Shown here: one piece after another, positions 35,590 to 44,399 of the stretch | Layout: each line of letters opens with the position of its first letter | How positions within the stretch are numbered: the stretch's first letter is position 1 | Assembly: GCA_023667145.1 (NCBI GenBank) | Contig: JAMPAQ010000001.1 | Span: 352,505 to 416,504, forward strand | Length of the DNA: 64,000 nucleotides | From: Pseudoflavonifractor sp. | GTDB taxonomy: Bacteria; Bacteroidota; Bacteroidia; Bacteroidales; Muribaculaceae | Direction: 5' to 3' | The notes under the pieces: model-generated | What the model was told of the DNA's origin: nothing | What the model saw: the letters and a program-made list of their open reading frames with translations, nothing else | The model's database searches: none | Made by a program: the position numbers and the translations under genes

Positions 35590-36245
35590 CGCTCGGTCGG
35601 TTTTGTGGCACGTGATTGGAGCCGGTTGTACATCACTGCAAGATGGGCATATATGGAGGTGTCCTGGATGACCACGTCACGCGGCGAGCGAATGCGGTAG
35701 GGGGTGAAGTTCCACAACGCCTTTATCCCCGCCTCAATCATCATGTCGGCCACGGTCTGTGCACGGTCGACAGGCACGGTTATTATGCCAATCTCGGCAT
35801 CGACCTTGGGACGTACATCGGCAAGGCTGCCGATGTCGTAGACGGGGATGCCGCCTATCTCGTGGCCTATGACCATGGGTGAGATGTCAAATCCGGCCAC
35901 GATGTTGAGTCCGTAGCGCGATAGGCCGGAGTCGCGCATCAGGGCTGCGCCGAGACTCCCCACCCCGGCTATTATGGCATTGTGGCTTACCTTAAATCCG
36001 AGAAAGTCGGCAAGCTCGCGCTCAAGCTCCACCACATCATAGCCTATGCGGGTCTTGCCTTTGATGTTGAGAAACGACAGGTCTTTGGCTATGCGCGAGG
36101 CATCGACATCAATCTCCCTCGATATGCGGGTCGATGATACGTGTCCGACGCCTTGGGAGCGTAACATGCTCACATAGGCGAGATACCATGGGAGTCGGCT
36201 GAGTGTCGGTTCGGGTATCAGGTCTCTGGGTTTTAGTTCGGACAT
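35586..36245 (-). CDS. rex: Redox-sensing transcriptional repressor Rex
   Basis: A 219-residue protein. The N-terminal winged helix (LSRLPWYLAYVSMLRSQGVG and SSTRISREIDVDASRIAKDL) binds DNA, and the Rossmann domain with AIIAGVGSLGAALM senses NADH/NAD+. The C-terminal part has NFTPYRI, typical of Rex. It usually represses fermentation and respiration genes when NADH is low. I start at ATG 36245, which begins MSELKP; a TTG further upstream coincides with the -7 element. The position between two sortase genes is unusual. Confidence 0.93.
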   Translation of the reverse strand: MSELKPRDLIPEPTLSRLPWYLAYVSMLRSQGVGHVSSTRISREIDVDASRIAKDLSFLNIKGKTRIGYDVVELERELADFLGFKVSHNAIIAGVGSLGAALMRDSGLSRYGLNIVAGFDISPMVIGHEIGGIPVYDIGSLADVRPKVDAEIGIITVPVDRAQTVADMMIEAGIKALWNFTPYRIRSPRDVVIQDTSIYAHLAVMYNRLQSRATKPTER

Positions 36246-36284
36246 ATATCGGGTTACTATATTGGCTGCTAATATTTTTCGCGT

Positions 36285-36292
36285 CAAAGATA
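36285..36292 (-). promoter_or_regulatory. -7 element of rex
   Basis: TATCTTTG on the minus strand fits TAnnTTTG and lies about 40 bases before ATG 36245. The nearest TTTG is only 13 bases upstream, so the -33 part is poor. I found no clear Rex-type TTGTGA palindrome. Confidence 0.45.
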
Positions 36293-36336
36293 CAACTTTT
36301 TTTTCAAAGAGTGGCTCTTATTGTCAACAGAGAGGG

Positions 36337-39300
36337 TCATTTGCCTGTCACGGCTATCTTCTTGGTCGCGGTGTCGTAGTGCTCGCCGTCGGTCGATATT
36401 GCCGCCTTGTAGATGTAGATTCCACGGTTCACGCGCCGGCCTCCGTTGTCGTTGAGGTCCCACTTGACGGGGAACGTCGTGAACATGTCGCTGCGGCCGG
36501 ACTGCTGGTGCGACCAGACGAGATGTCCCAGCATGTTGTAGACCGACACTGTGACTGTTATGTTGGCATCGGGACGGTTGTGCGAGAGATAGAAGTTTGC
36601 CTCGGTCGTCGCCGGGTTGACGTCGGTGTATATGTCATATATGGTGGGCGTGGCTCCGGGTTCGACAAAAAATCCCGTTGTCCACTCGGCCATGTTGCCC
36701 GACGTGTCCCAAACGCGAAAGCGCATGGTGTGGTTGCCGGCAGACAGGTCAGATATGGGATAGTGGACTGTGCCCGCAGGAGATCCGTCATCGGCGGGGG
36801 TATAGTAGAGCGACAGGTCGTTGTAAGTGCGGTCGTTGTCGTCGATGCTGAGCGACATCGACTGCCCTACCCCGGCGCTCGACAGGTTGATGCCGAGGTC
36901 GTCGTGTATCGAGGCGATGAACATGGGCGACTCGTTCACGCGGTCACCGTCGCGGTATGACTCGTGGTTGAGGAACGCGCTGTCGATGACCGGCGACACG
37001 TTGTCAGCGGGGGCTGTCTCGTCATATCCATAGACATAAAGCTCGCGGTCACATCCCATCGCCTCGCGGTTGTCGGTTGATGACGCGTAGAGGTTTAGGG
37101 CTGCCGGACGGAAGTTTCCGGCGATGTTGGTGGGCATGGCTATCCTGAGGGTGAACTTGCCGTTGGTGACGATGCCTCTGCCGGCAAAGAGGCGGTCGCC
37201 CTGCTGCTCGAATGTCACCTCTTTTCCGCTGTCGCCGCCATGGCCTTTGGAGGTGGTGCTCTTTTCAGCGTCATAAAGCACCGCGTCGAGCGTGCCGTTG
37301 AAGTCGGCTATCAGCTCACCGGCGGCATTGGTGACGATACCCTCGATTACCGCGTTCTCACGTCCCTTGAGGGTTATCTGCGCGTCGGGGTCGGCCTCGA
37401 CTCCGTTGATATGGGTGACGGTCACACGATTGTCGGGAGTGGCCATCCTCATGGCGGGATCGCCCATGACCACATATCGGAGCTTGTTGGAGTTTGTATA
37501 CACCATGTTGTCCTTGGTGTTGAACGTGAGATGGTTCTTGCCCTGACGGATTATCTCGCCAAACGGGAGGAAACGACCGTCGTCACCGCGCTTGGTGATA
37601 TACCTCGCCACGCTTGCCGTCAGGATGCCGTTGTCGCTGATATACACCGGGCGGGTGGCGCTGCATCCGGCGATGATACCCCCGTCGGCATTGGCATACA
37701 TCAGCTCTGAGCCGGTGATGTTGTCATGGTCCCATCTCATGATGTCGCATGTCGCCGCATAGAGTATCGGCAGATGCTTGAAGTACATGTTGTTGCGTAT
37801 GTCATCGGATGTGATGATGCCCTCGCCGGTCATCTCACGCTCGTTGGAGTGGCCGACATAGGTCCACCACATCATTCCCTCGTTCATGAGCCTGTAAAAC
37901 TGCTGGCGTGCGTCGGGATATGACGAGCCGCCACCCGCGCTTGAGCGGTTGTAGGCATCGAGATAGACCTTGTTGTAGAAAAACTGTGAGCCGTCGGGCG
38001 TGGCGGTCATGTTGTCGTAGGCGCTCTCCATCTGGGTCATGTGTATTCCCTGGTCCATGTCGTCGGCGAGTAGGAGCACCTGGTTTTTCCAGGTCGACTT
38101 GGGCGCGTTGTTGACATATTTGTAGAGCTTGTCGACAACCGTGGTGGCCTCGGAGAGACTACGCACCGGCATACGGCCTATGGCTATGCAGAGGGAGTCG
38201 GCCCCCATGTTGTTGCCGGAGTTGTCCTTGAGAAACGTGAGGATGTCGTCGGTCGTGTAGGAGGAGCTTGTGTCGGTGCCGTAGTCGCTCTCCCAGATGG
38301 GCATCATCGGATAGTTGAGAGCCTTTACCTGTGAGGTGATGGCTCGGTTGTCGTATGAGCCACGCCCCATCATCAGAGCAAAGCGCAACGGATGGCCCGA
38401 GGCGTTGCCTCGGTCCCACAGCATCTTGAACAGGCGGCGGAATGCGTTGACATCGGGTGTGCCCGAGGAAAACTCGTTGAAGACGTCCTGCTGGTTGACG
38501 ACGAGCACGTTCATCGCGTCATGGTCGCGGTGTAGCTGTGCCACGCGCTCAGCCTGGGATGTCCATGCCGGCAAGGACACTATGACCATGTCCACATCCC
38601 TCACAGCGTGCAGGTTCTGATTGTCTACACGCCCGACAAACACGGGGGTGCGGAAAGTCGCGTTCTCGTTCCATGCAGCATACTCACGCCGCCCCGTGTA
38701 CACGTTGGTCCACGATACCCCACCCTGGGTCGTGGAGGTCTTCATGGCCTTTATCGCCAGCGGGTCGGTGATGTCCCACACTCTCGTAGAGGCGTCGCCC
38801 CCGCTAAGCCGCAGCCCGGTCGAAGACGAGCGGAAAAGCAGTGTCCCACCCGACAGCTTGATGTCACGCACGTAGTTGATGTCTATATAGTCGAGGTTGG
38901 CCAATGACATGGTGCCGGACGAGGTGATGGAGACACCGAGGGCGAGGCGGTTGTCGGCGAGGTCAAACTCCTTGGTGGTGGTGCCGTTGTTTCCAAACGC
39001 GTCCGATGCCGCCACGCGTATGCGGTCGGTGCTTGAAGCGGGCAGGTCGGCGCCATTGGCTGTGAATGACATGAGCGCCTGTGATGTCAGGGCCTTGACC
39101 ATGGCCATACATTTCATCCACACCTTGCCGGAGGATGCCTTGTCGGTGAGGGTGAAGTTGAATGTGCGCGTGGGCTGGTATCTGAAGTCCTCGCCAAGCA
39201 GCTGGTGTCCTGTCTGTCCGGGGGTCACGAGGTCGTTCTCATAGAACAGACGTTCGGTGAATGTCGTGGCCGGATTGTCGGCTCCCCCGCGTCCCTCGAC

Positions 39301-39765
39301 GGGTATCTCGGGTGTCTTGTCGATCGGTCGGTCACTAAGAAAGTAGTAGCCTGTCGTGGAGAATGGGTTGTTGGAGTGGGTGTAGTTGCTGCCCGACAGT
39401 GTCCATGTGGTCGGCCCTGTGGCATAGAATACCAAACCGCGGCTGATGCGCTCGCTCTGCACCGCCGGCAGGTCATCGGTATAGTTGCCGCGTGACAATA
39501 CGTCGCTGATACGTGCGCCACCATATCCGTAGACATGCACCTTTGACGGGTCGCTGAACCCATAACGTTTCAGCTCCTCGTTGGTGATGAGATGTATCCC
39601 TGACTCTGCCACAGAGATTCTGACCCATGTTCCCTCGGCAAGTACCGAGTTGTCGGCGTAGGCTGAAAGCTCAAAGGCGTGTGCCGGGACTGTGGCGGCA
39701 GCAATGGACAGCAGTGAGGTGATAAACAGTGATATGTGGCTTAACTTTATGTGTATCAGACGCAT
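36337..39765 (-). CDS. Second PorU-type sortase (peptidase C25 family)
   Basis: An 1142-residue protein with a signal peptide (residues ~1-30). The N-terminal part (SVLAEGTWVRISVAESGIHL) and the gingipain-like domain resemble PorU. Catalytic residues are visible in TYVGHSNE (His) and YAATCDIMRW (Cys). The C-terminal FlgD-like tail (VYNMLGHLVW, then VKWDLNDNGG and RGIYIYKAA) is a type A T9SS domain, as found in PorU itself. It stands upstream of rex on the same strand, while another porU lies beyond rex. It could be a sortase for a subset of cargo. Which copy does the main sorting cannot be told. Confidence 0.87.
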   Translation of the reverse strand: MRLIHIKLSHISLFITSLLSIAAATVPAHAFELSAYADNSVLAEGTWVRISVAESGIHLITNEELKRYGFSDPSKVHVYGYGGARISDVLSRGNYTDDLPAVQSERISRGLVFYATGPTTWTLSGSNYTHSNNPFSTTGYYFLSDRPIDKTPEIPVEGRGGADNPATTFTERLFYENDLVTPGQTGHQLLGEDFRYQPTRTFNFTLTDKASSGKVWMKCMAMVKALTSQALMSFTANGADLPASSTDRIRVAASDAFGNNGTTTKEFDLADNRLALGVSITSSGTMSLANLDYIDINYVRDIKLSGGTLLFRSSSTGLRLSGGDASTRVWDITDPLAIKAMKTSTTQGGVSWTNVYTGRREYAAWNENATFRTPVFVGRVDNQNLHAVRDVDMVIVSLPAWTSQAERVAQLHRDHDAMNVLVVNQQDVFNEFSSGTPDVNAFRRLFKMLWDRGNASGHPLRFALMMGRGSYDNRAITSQVKALNYPMMPIWESDYGTDTSSSYTTDDILTFLKDNSGNNMGADSLCIAIGRMPVRSLSEATTVVDKLYKYVNNAPKSTWKNQVLLLADDMDQGIHMTQMESAYDNMTATPDGSQFFYNKVYLDAYNRSSAGGGSSYPDARQQFYRLMNEGMMWWTYVGHSNEREMTGEGIITSDDIRNNMYFKHLPILYAATCDIMRWDHDNITGSELMYANADGGIIAGCSATRPVYISDNGILTASVARYITKRGDDGRFLPFGEIIRQGKNHLTFNTKDNMVYTNSNKLRYVVMGDPAMRMATPDNRVTVTHINGVEADPDAQITLKGRENAVIEGIVTNAAGELIADFNGTLDAVLYDAEKSTTSKGHGGDSGKEVTFEQQGDRLFAGRGIVTNGKFTLRIAMPTNIAGNFRPAALNLYASSTDNREAMGCDRELYVYGYDETAPADNVSPVIDSAFLNHESYRDGDRVNESPMFIASIHDDLGINLSSAGVGQSMSLSIDDNDRTYNDLSLYYTPADDGSPAGTVHYPISDLSAGNHTMRFRVWDTSGNMAEWTTGFFVEPGATPTIYDIYTDVNPATTEANFYLSHNRPDANITVTVSVYNMLGHLVWSHQQSGRSDMFTTFPVKWDLNDNGGRRVNRGIYIYKAAISTDGEHYDTATKKIAVTGK

Positions 39766-39838
39766 TGGTTAAAGTTTGAATATGTCGGTACCTGTATGGG
39801 TATTTTACAGCTATAAGGATAACGCGGACGAGGTGTTT

Positions 39839-40582
39839 TTATTGTGCCTTGGGGCGGCTGGCCCACAGCGTGCTGTCGCCGTTGAACGTGTTGAGGTCGA
39901 CGACTCCGCTGCATCCGTCGACGCGTCCCCAGTGGCTGTATTGCCACAGGGTCCAGTGACGGTGGCGGTCGATGGGCGGGTCGGTGAACGAGCATATCCA
40001 CAGCGGATACTCCTCAAACCTCCCGCGCAAGAAGCGGTTGTAGCCATTCTTATTGGTGTACAGCATCACCTTGTATCCCCGGCTCTCGATATGGTCAATG
40101 AGCGATTGCAGCCGGGAGACAATCAGCGAGGTCGGTATGTTGCGGGCATTGTTGTAGTCCTCGATGTCTATCACAGGGGGCAGGTCAAGGACTTTTCCTC
40201 CTATGGAGTGGATGAAGTTGAGCCCCTGTAGCTTGCCGTCGACATCAAAGCGGAAGAAGTGATAGGCTCCGCGTTTGAGCCCCGCGTCGCGGGCCTTGCG
40301 GTAGTTGTCGTGAAACCGGTTGTCCTTGAACGTGGCGCCCTCCGATGCCTTTATGACCACAAATTCTATGCCATCGGCCTTGACGCGCTCAAAGTCCACC
40401 GTGCCGTTATGTCCCGAGATGTCAATGCCGCGTATCGGATAGCGGGTGGTGTCGAGTTTCACGCCATGGCTTCCCCTGTCGCGGCCATATACGAGGTAGA
40501 GGCCCGCGCACACAATGCCGGCTACGGTGACAATCACCGCCATAGTGACAACCTTTGCTTTAGTCTTACTGAATAAACTCAT
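39839..40582 (-). CDS. GH25-family lysozyme-type muramidase, membrane-anchored
   Basis: A 247-residue protein from ATG 40582, with an N-terminal helix anchor (VVTMAVIVTVAGIVCAGLYL). The GH25 domain begins GIDISGHNGTVDFERVK and contains FVVIKASEGATF, RGAYHFFRF and the catalytic DxE of PPVIDIEDYNN; the closing part includes WTLWQYSHWGRVDGCSGVVD. It cleaves the MurNAc-GlcNAc bond of peptidoglycan. It has its own promoter, diverging from the NlpC/P60 gene on the other strand. Confidence 0.93.
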   Translation of the reverse strand: MSLFSKTKAKVVTMAVIVTVAGIVCAGLYLVYGRDRGSHGVKLDTTRYPIRGIDISGHNGTVDFERVKADGIEFVVIKASEGATFKDNRFHDNYRKARDAGLKRGAYHFFRFDVDGKLQGLNFIHSIGGKVLDLPPVIDIEDYNNARNIPTSLIVSRLQSLIDHIESRGYKVMLYTNKNGYNRFLRGRFEEYPLWICSFTDPPIDRHRHWTLWQYSHWGRVDGCSGVVDLNTFNGDSTLWASRPKAQ

Positions 40583-40596
40583 GCACTCTTTCCCCG

Positions 40597-40627
40597 CAAA
40601 GATAGCTATTCCGAATGACTGCGCCAA
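40597..40627 (-). promoter_or_regulatory. Promoter of the GH25 lysozyme gene
   Basis: On the minus strand TTG (40625-40627), 20 bases and TATCTTTG (40597-40604), a close match to the Bacteroidota promoter. The leader is short, about 10 bases, which supports ATG 40582 over the longer upstream frame. Confidence 0.75.
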
Positions 40628-40744
40628 GCGTGACTGCGTGGGGTGTCGCTCTTAGGAAATATTTGAATGACATGCCGGGGTTAAATACCCTTAAAACCGA
40701 TTAATATATGTGATAATAAGCGCTATGACGCATAGTGCGTTAGG

Positions 40745-40772
40745 TTGGATGAGATTTTTTTTACTATTTTTG
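40745..40772 (+). promoter_or_regulatory. Candidate promoter of the NlpC/P60 gene
   Basis: TTG (40745-40747) and TATTTTTG (40765-40772) with a 17-base spacer. The spacing is shorter than usual, but the -7 element is good and lies 41 bases before the ATG. Confidence 0.5.
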
Positions 40773-40813
40773 TATTCGGTTAAAATGGGATTAAAATTAA
40801 CATAAACCAATTC

Positions 40814-41386
40814 ATGACTTTAACAAAACGATATATACTTCTTTTTATCTCTCTCTTTGTTTTCATCGCCACCTCCAACGCTCAGTCGCCCTCGGGATAT
40901 GCCGCAGGCCGTGATGTCATCACCCATGACTCCTATGACGGGGAGTTCTGGAAACCGGCTCTGACATTCACTCGGCCATCGGTTGCCGATGACAGGATTC
41001 CCGATATGATTGACTTTGCCAAGAGTTTCATGGGTACACGCTACCGCTCTGGCGGCAAAGGCCCCAGGGGATTTGACTGCTCGGGGTTCACCAGCTACGT
41101 CTACAAGAATTTCGGCCTCGACCTTGATGCCTCATCCCGCTTGCAATACATGCAGGGGGAGTCGGTCAGCTATAAGGATATAAAGCCGGGTGACCTCGTG
41201 TTTTTCGGTGGCCGTCGCGGCGGCAAGACCGTGGGTCATGTCGGTATGGTGGTATCTGTCGACAAGGAGCGCAACACGATGAAGTTTATCCATTCGGCCA
41301 ACAGCTCGGGGATCACCATCACCTCCTATCCCGACGGTGGTTACTACTCCAACCGTTATATCGGGGCACGCAGGGTGCTCGACTAA
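40814..41386 (+). CDS. NlpC/P60-family cell-wall peptidase (C40)
   Basis: A 190-residue protein with a signal peptide (MTLTKRYILLFISLFVFIAT). The C40 domain holds the catalytic Cys in FDCSGFTSYVY, the His in GHVGMVV and the third residue in FIHSAN. Such enzymes cut peptide bonds of peptidoglycan stems. The mature protein is a single domain with a linker of about 50 residues. It ends at a clear intrinsic terminator (41445-41472). Confidence 0.93.
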   Translation: MTLTKRYILLFISLFVFIATSNAQSPSGYAAGRDVITHDSYDGEFWKPALTFTRPSVADDRIPDMIDFAKSFMGTRYRSGGKGPRGFDCSGFTSYVYKNFGLDLDASSRLQYMQGESVSYKDIKPGDLVFFGGRRGGKTVGHVGMVVSVDKERNTMKFIHSANSSGITITSYPDGGYYSNRYIGARRVLD

Positions 41387-41444
41387 ATCTTGCCTATCGC
41401 TTATAATACAGTTATGGTACAGATTTTTGGTGTGAAATTTAGAG

Positions 41445-41472
41445 AAATCGGCTTCGATGCCGATTTTTTTAT
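41445..41472 (+). terminator. Intrinsic terminator after the NlpC/P60 gene
   Basis: AAATCGGC (41445-41452) pairs perfectly with GCCGATTT (41459-41466) around a 6-base loop, followed by a T run. It lies 59 bases after the stop codon. Confidence 0.9.
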
Positions 41473-41553
41473 TTACCCCCGATTAAACCTTTGGGAGGTT
41501 GGGATGTCTCTCTTAGCGTGAACTAAACTAAAAATAGATACATAATCACTAAT

Positions 41554-44340
41554 ATGTACGGCCGCATACTATCTGTTATCGTTCTCCTCATCACGTTAAT
41601 GTCAGCCAACGGGGCATCGCTTACCGGCATCGTCAAGGACTCGTCGGACGAGCCCCTCATAGAGGCCACAATCAGGCTGCTCCGCGTCAGGGATAGCTCG
41701 TTTATCAAGGGTACCACGACCAATCTTGATGGTCGCTTTTCGCTTGATGTGTCGCCGGGCAAGTATATACTACAGGCTTCCTACATCGGTTACCATCCGG
41801 CCAATGTCAATGTGACGATGACCGGCGCAGCCAAGCGGCTTGACCCTATCGTGATGAGGGAGTCGTCGATAATGCTGTCAGAGGCGGTGGTGACCGGGGT
41901 GATGACTGAGATTAAGGCTAAGGAAGACACGATAGAGTATAATGCCGGGTCGTATCGCACGCAGCCTAATGCCGTGGTCGAGGACTTGCTCAAGAAGTTG
42001 CCGGGTGTCGAGGTAAACAGCGATGGTGAGATCACGGCCAACGGTAAGACCATCACCAAGATATTGATAGACGGCAAGGAGTTTTTCAGCGACGACCCCA
42101 AGGTGGCCTCGAAAAATCTGCCGGCCAATATGATTGACAAGTTGCAGGTGGTCGACCGCAAGAGTGACCTGGCGCGGTTGACCGGCGTGGACGACGGCGA
42201 GGAGGAGACGGTGATCAATCTCACGGTCAAGCCGGGCATGAAGAATGGATGGTTCGGGACTGTCGGCGGTGGATACGGCACCGACCAGCGCTATCAGGGC
42301 GCATTCAATATAAACCGCTTCTGGAACAACAATCAGATTTCATTTATCGGTAATGCCAACAACACCAACGACCTTGGGTTCTCGGACGGTAACGGCAACC
42401 GTTTCAGGCGTTTCGGCGGCAATAACGGCATAAATACCAATCAATCGTTTGGTGTCAATTTCAATGTCGGGAAAGATGAGATATTCCGCGTGGGTGGTGA
42501 CGTGATGTACTCCCACAGCGACCGTGACAACCGCACGACACGCGACCGTCAGTATCTGTTCACCGACTCGACATCCTACTATAATTCGGCATCGGCATCT
42601 CGCGACCGTGGACACAATCTGCGTGCCGACTTCCGCGTGCAGTGGAACATCGACTCGTTCCGCGCATTGGAGTTCCGACCCAATCTGTCGCTCAACTTCA
42701 ACCGCTCCGAGAGCGTCGACTCCTCTGTCACGATGGCAGGTGACGCAGCCCGTACACTCGTCAACCGCGCCCTTAACATCGGCGATACCGACGGACACTC
42801 GTTTGAGTTTGGCGGAGAGCTTATCTACAACCATAAGTTCCGGTCCCATCCCGGACGCAGTTTCTCGGCTCAGTTAAGATACAATATTAGCAATGTGCAC
42901 GAGGATGAGAACTCGTATTCACTCAACCGATTCTTCTTGCTTGACGACACCAAGGACCTCTACGACCAATACAGTGACAATCACCGCTGGAGCAACCGCG
43001 TGTCGGCCCGGCTCACATGGACTGAGCCTATCGGAAATGTGAAAAACGGGCGATTCCTGACAGCGGCCTACCGCTTCTCCTATCAGTGGAGCAATTCTGA
43101 CAAGCTCGTCTACGACCACCCTGTCGAGTGGCCTGACGGAATGGATGGTGAGCCGGTGATTGATTACGCCTCTCTGGTTTTCAACAGTGAACTCAGCAAC
43201 AAGTTCCGCAATGAGTTCTTCAGCCAGGAGATACAGGCGGGATTCAAGCAGGTGCGTCCGACCTATACGCTTGATGTCGGCGCGGCGCTCACCCCGTCGA
43301 TGCAGCGTAGCCGCGACCTTGTCAACCCGGCACGCAACATCGACGACAGATGGGTGTGGAACGTAGCTCCCTACCTGCGCTACAGATACAAACTCGGCCG
43401 CAACCGCTCGATGCGCATCAATTACCGTGGACGCACATCACAGCCTACGGTTACGCAGCTACAACCCGTTGCCGACGTGTCAGACCCTCTGAACATCACC
43501 ATCGGTAATCCTGATCTCAAACCGACGTTCACCCACAATCTGCGGCTGCATTTCAGCGACTTCAATGTCGACGCGCAACGCTCGATAATGCTGTTCGGGC
43601 ACATACAGTTCTCACAAAACAGCATCATATCCAAGACTGACTTCAACAGCGAGACGGGCGGTCGCACCACCACCTACACCAACGTAAACGGTATATGGAA
43701 TGCCCGAGTTATGAACATGGTGTCGTTCCCCTTCCGTAATCGCAACTGGCAGTTCTCCAACCATGCGTTTGTCAACTTTGCCTCAAATGTCGGTTACAAC
43801 AACAACCAGTACAACCGCTCAAACAATGTCAGGCTCAACGAGTCGTTCTCGCTCGCGTTCCGTCCTGCCAACTATGAGATTGAGATACGTCCCTACTACG
43901 GTATCCAGTACACCCACAACTCATTGCCATCGAGCGACAACCCCATAGTGCATACCTACGGAGGCGTGATCAACGGCTCGGTCTACACCAAGTTTGGCCT
44001 GTCGTTCAACACCGACGTGTCTTACACAGGTTCATCGGGTTACGCGGCCGGATATGACAATAACCAGTGGATGTGGAATGCCACGTTGTCCTACGAATTT
44101 CTCAACAACCGTTCGGCGACTGTCGCTCTCAAGGTCTATGACCTGTTGCAGCAGCGTAAGAACATACAGCGCACCGTCACAGCTAACTATATCGACGACA
44201 CGAGCTACAACAGCCTGACGCGCTACTTCATGCTGACGTTCACCTACAAGTTCAATACCTTTGGCCTTGGAGGGCAGCCCGACGACCGAAATCGCGATTT
44301 CATGCGCCGCGGTCCTGGCGGACCTCCACCACGCCGTTAG
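41554..44340 (+). CDS. Outer-membrane beta-barrel protein, TonB-receptor-like, with carboxypeptidase-regulatory domain
   Basis: A 928-residue protein with a signal peptide, a carboxypeptidase-regulatory-like domain (LTGIVKDSSDEPLIEATI, residues ~22-105), a plug-like part with VEDLLKKLPGVEVNSDGEIT and ITKILIDGKEFFSDDPKVAS, then a long barrel of aromatic strands. This set is typical of the outer-membrane beta-barrel family near TonB-dependent receptors, whose substrates are unknown. The end is odd: after the last strand comes a Gly/Pro/Arg tail (MRRGPGGPPPRR) in place of the aromatic terminal residue. It is a stand-alone gene with a terminator on each side. Confidence 0.88.
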   Translation: MYGRILSVIVLLITLMSANGASLTGIVKDSSDEPLIEATIRLLRVRDSSFIKGTTTNLDGRFSLDVSPGKYILQASYIGYHPANVNVTMTGAAKRLDPIVMRESSIMLSEAVVTGVMTEIKAKEDTIEYNAGSYRTQPNAVVEDLLKKLPGVEVNSDGEITANGKTITKILIDGKEFFSDDPKVASKNLPANMIDKLQVVDRKSDLARLTGVDDGEEETVINLTVKPGMKNGWFGTVGGGYGTDQRYQGAFNINRFWNNNQISFIGNANNTNDLGFSDGNGNRFRRFGGNNGINTNQSFGVNFNVGKDEIFRVGGDVMYSHSDRDNRTTRDRQYLFTDSTSYYNSASASRDRGHNLRADFRVQWNIDSFRALEFRPNLSLNFNRSESVDSSVTMAGDAARTLVNRALNIGDTDGHSFEFGGELIYNHKFRSHPGRSFSAQLRYNISNVHEDENSYSLNRFFLLDDTKDLYDQYSDNHRWSNRVSARLTWTEPIGNVKNGRFLTAAYRFSYQWSNSDKLVYDHPVEWPDGMDGEPVIDYASLVFNSELSNKFRNEFFSQEIQAGFKQVRPTYTLDVGAALTPSMQRSRDLVNPARNIDDRWVWNVAPYLRYRYKLGRNRSMRINYRGRTSQPTVTQLQPVADVSDPLNITIGNPDLKPTFTHNLRLHFSDFNVDAQRSIMLFGHIQFSQNSIISKTDFNSETGGRTTTYTNVNGIWNARVMNMVSFPFRNRNWQFSNHAFVNFASNVGYNNNQYNRSNNVRLNESFSLAFRPANYEIEIRPYYGIQYTHNSLPSSDNPIVHTYGGVINGSVYTKFGLSFNTDVSYTGSSGYAAGYDNNQWMWNATLSYEFLNNRSATVALKVYDLLQQRKNIQRTVTANYIDDTSYNSLTRYFMLTFTYKFNTFGLGGQPDDRNRDFMRRGPGGPPPRR

Positions 44341-44368
44341 TCACCGTCTGTCAAACGTATGGACAAGA

Positions 44369-44397
44369 TCCCGTCTCGTTAATCTTATGAGACGGGA
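44369..44397. terminator. Bidirectional terminator between convergent genes
   Basis: A perfect 9-bp inverted repeat (TCCCGTCTC at 44369-44377, GAGACGGGA at 44389-44397) with an 11-base loop, between the beta-barrel gene (+) and the glycosyltransferase (-). T-rich stretches near it are short, but its location is right for both genes. Confidence 0.7.
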
Positions 44398-44399
44398 CC

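Noticed and set aside
36285-36287. TTG start of rex upstream of the ATG
   Set aside because: It falls inside the -7 element TATCTTTG, so it cannot be translated from that promoter.
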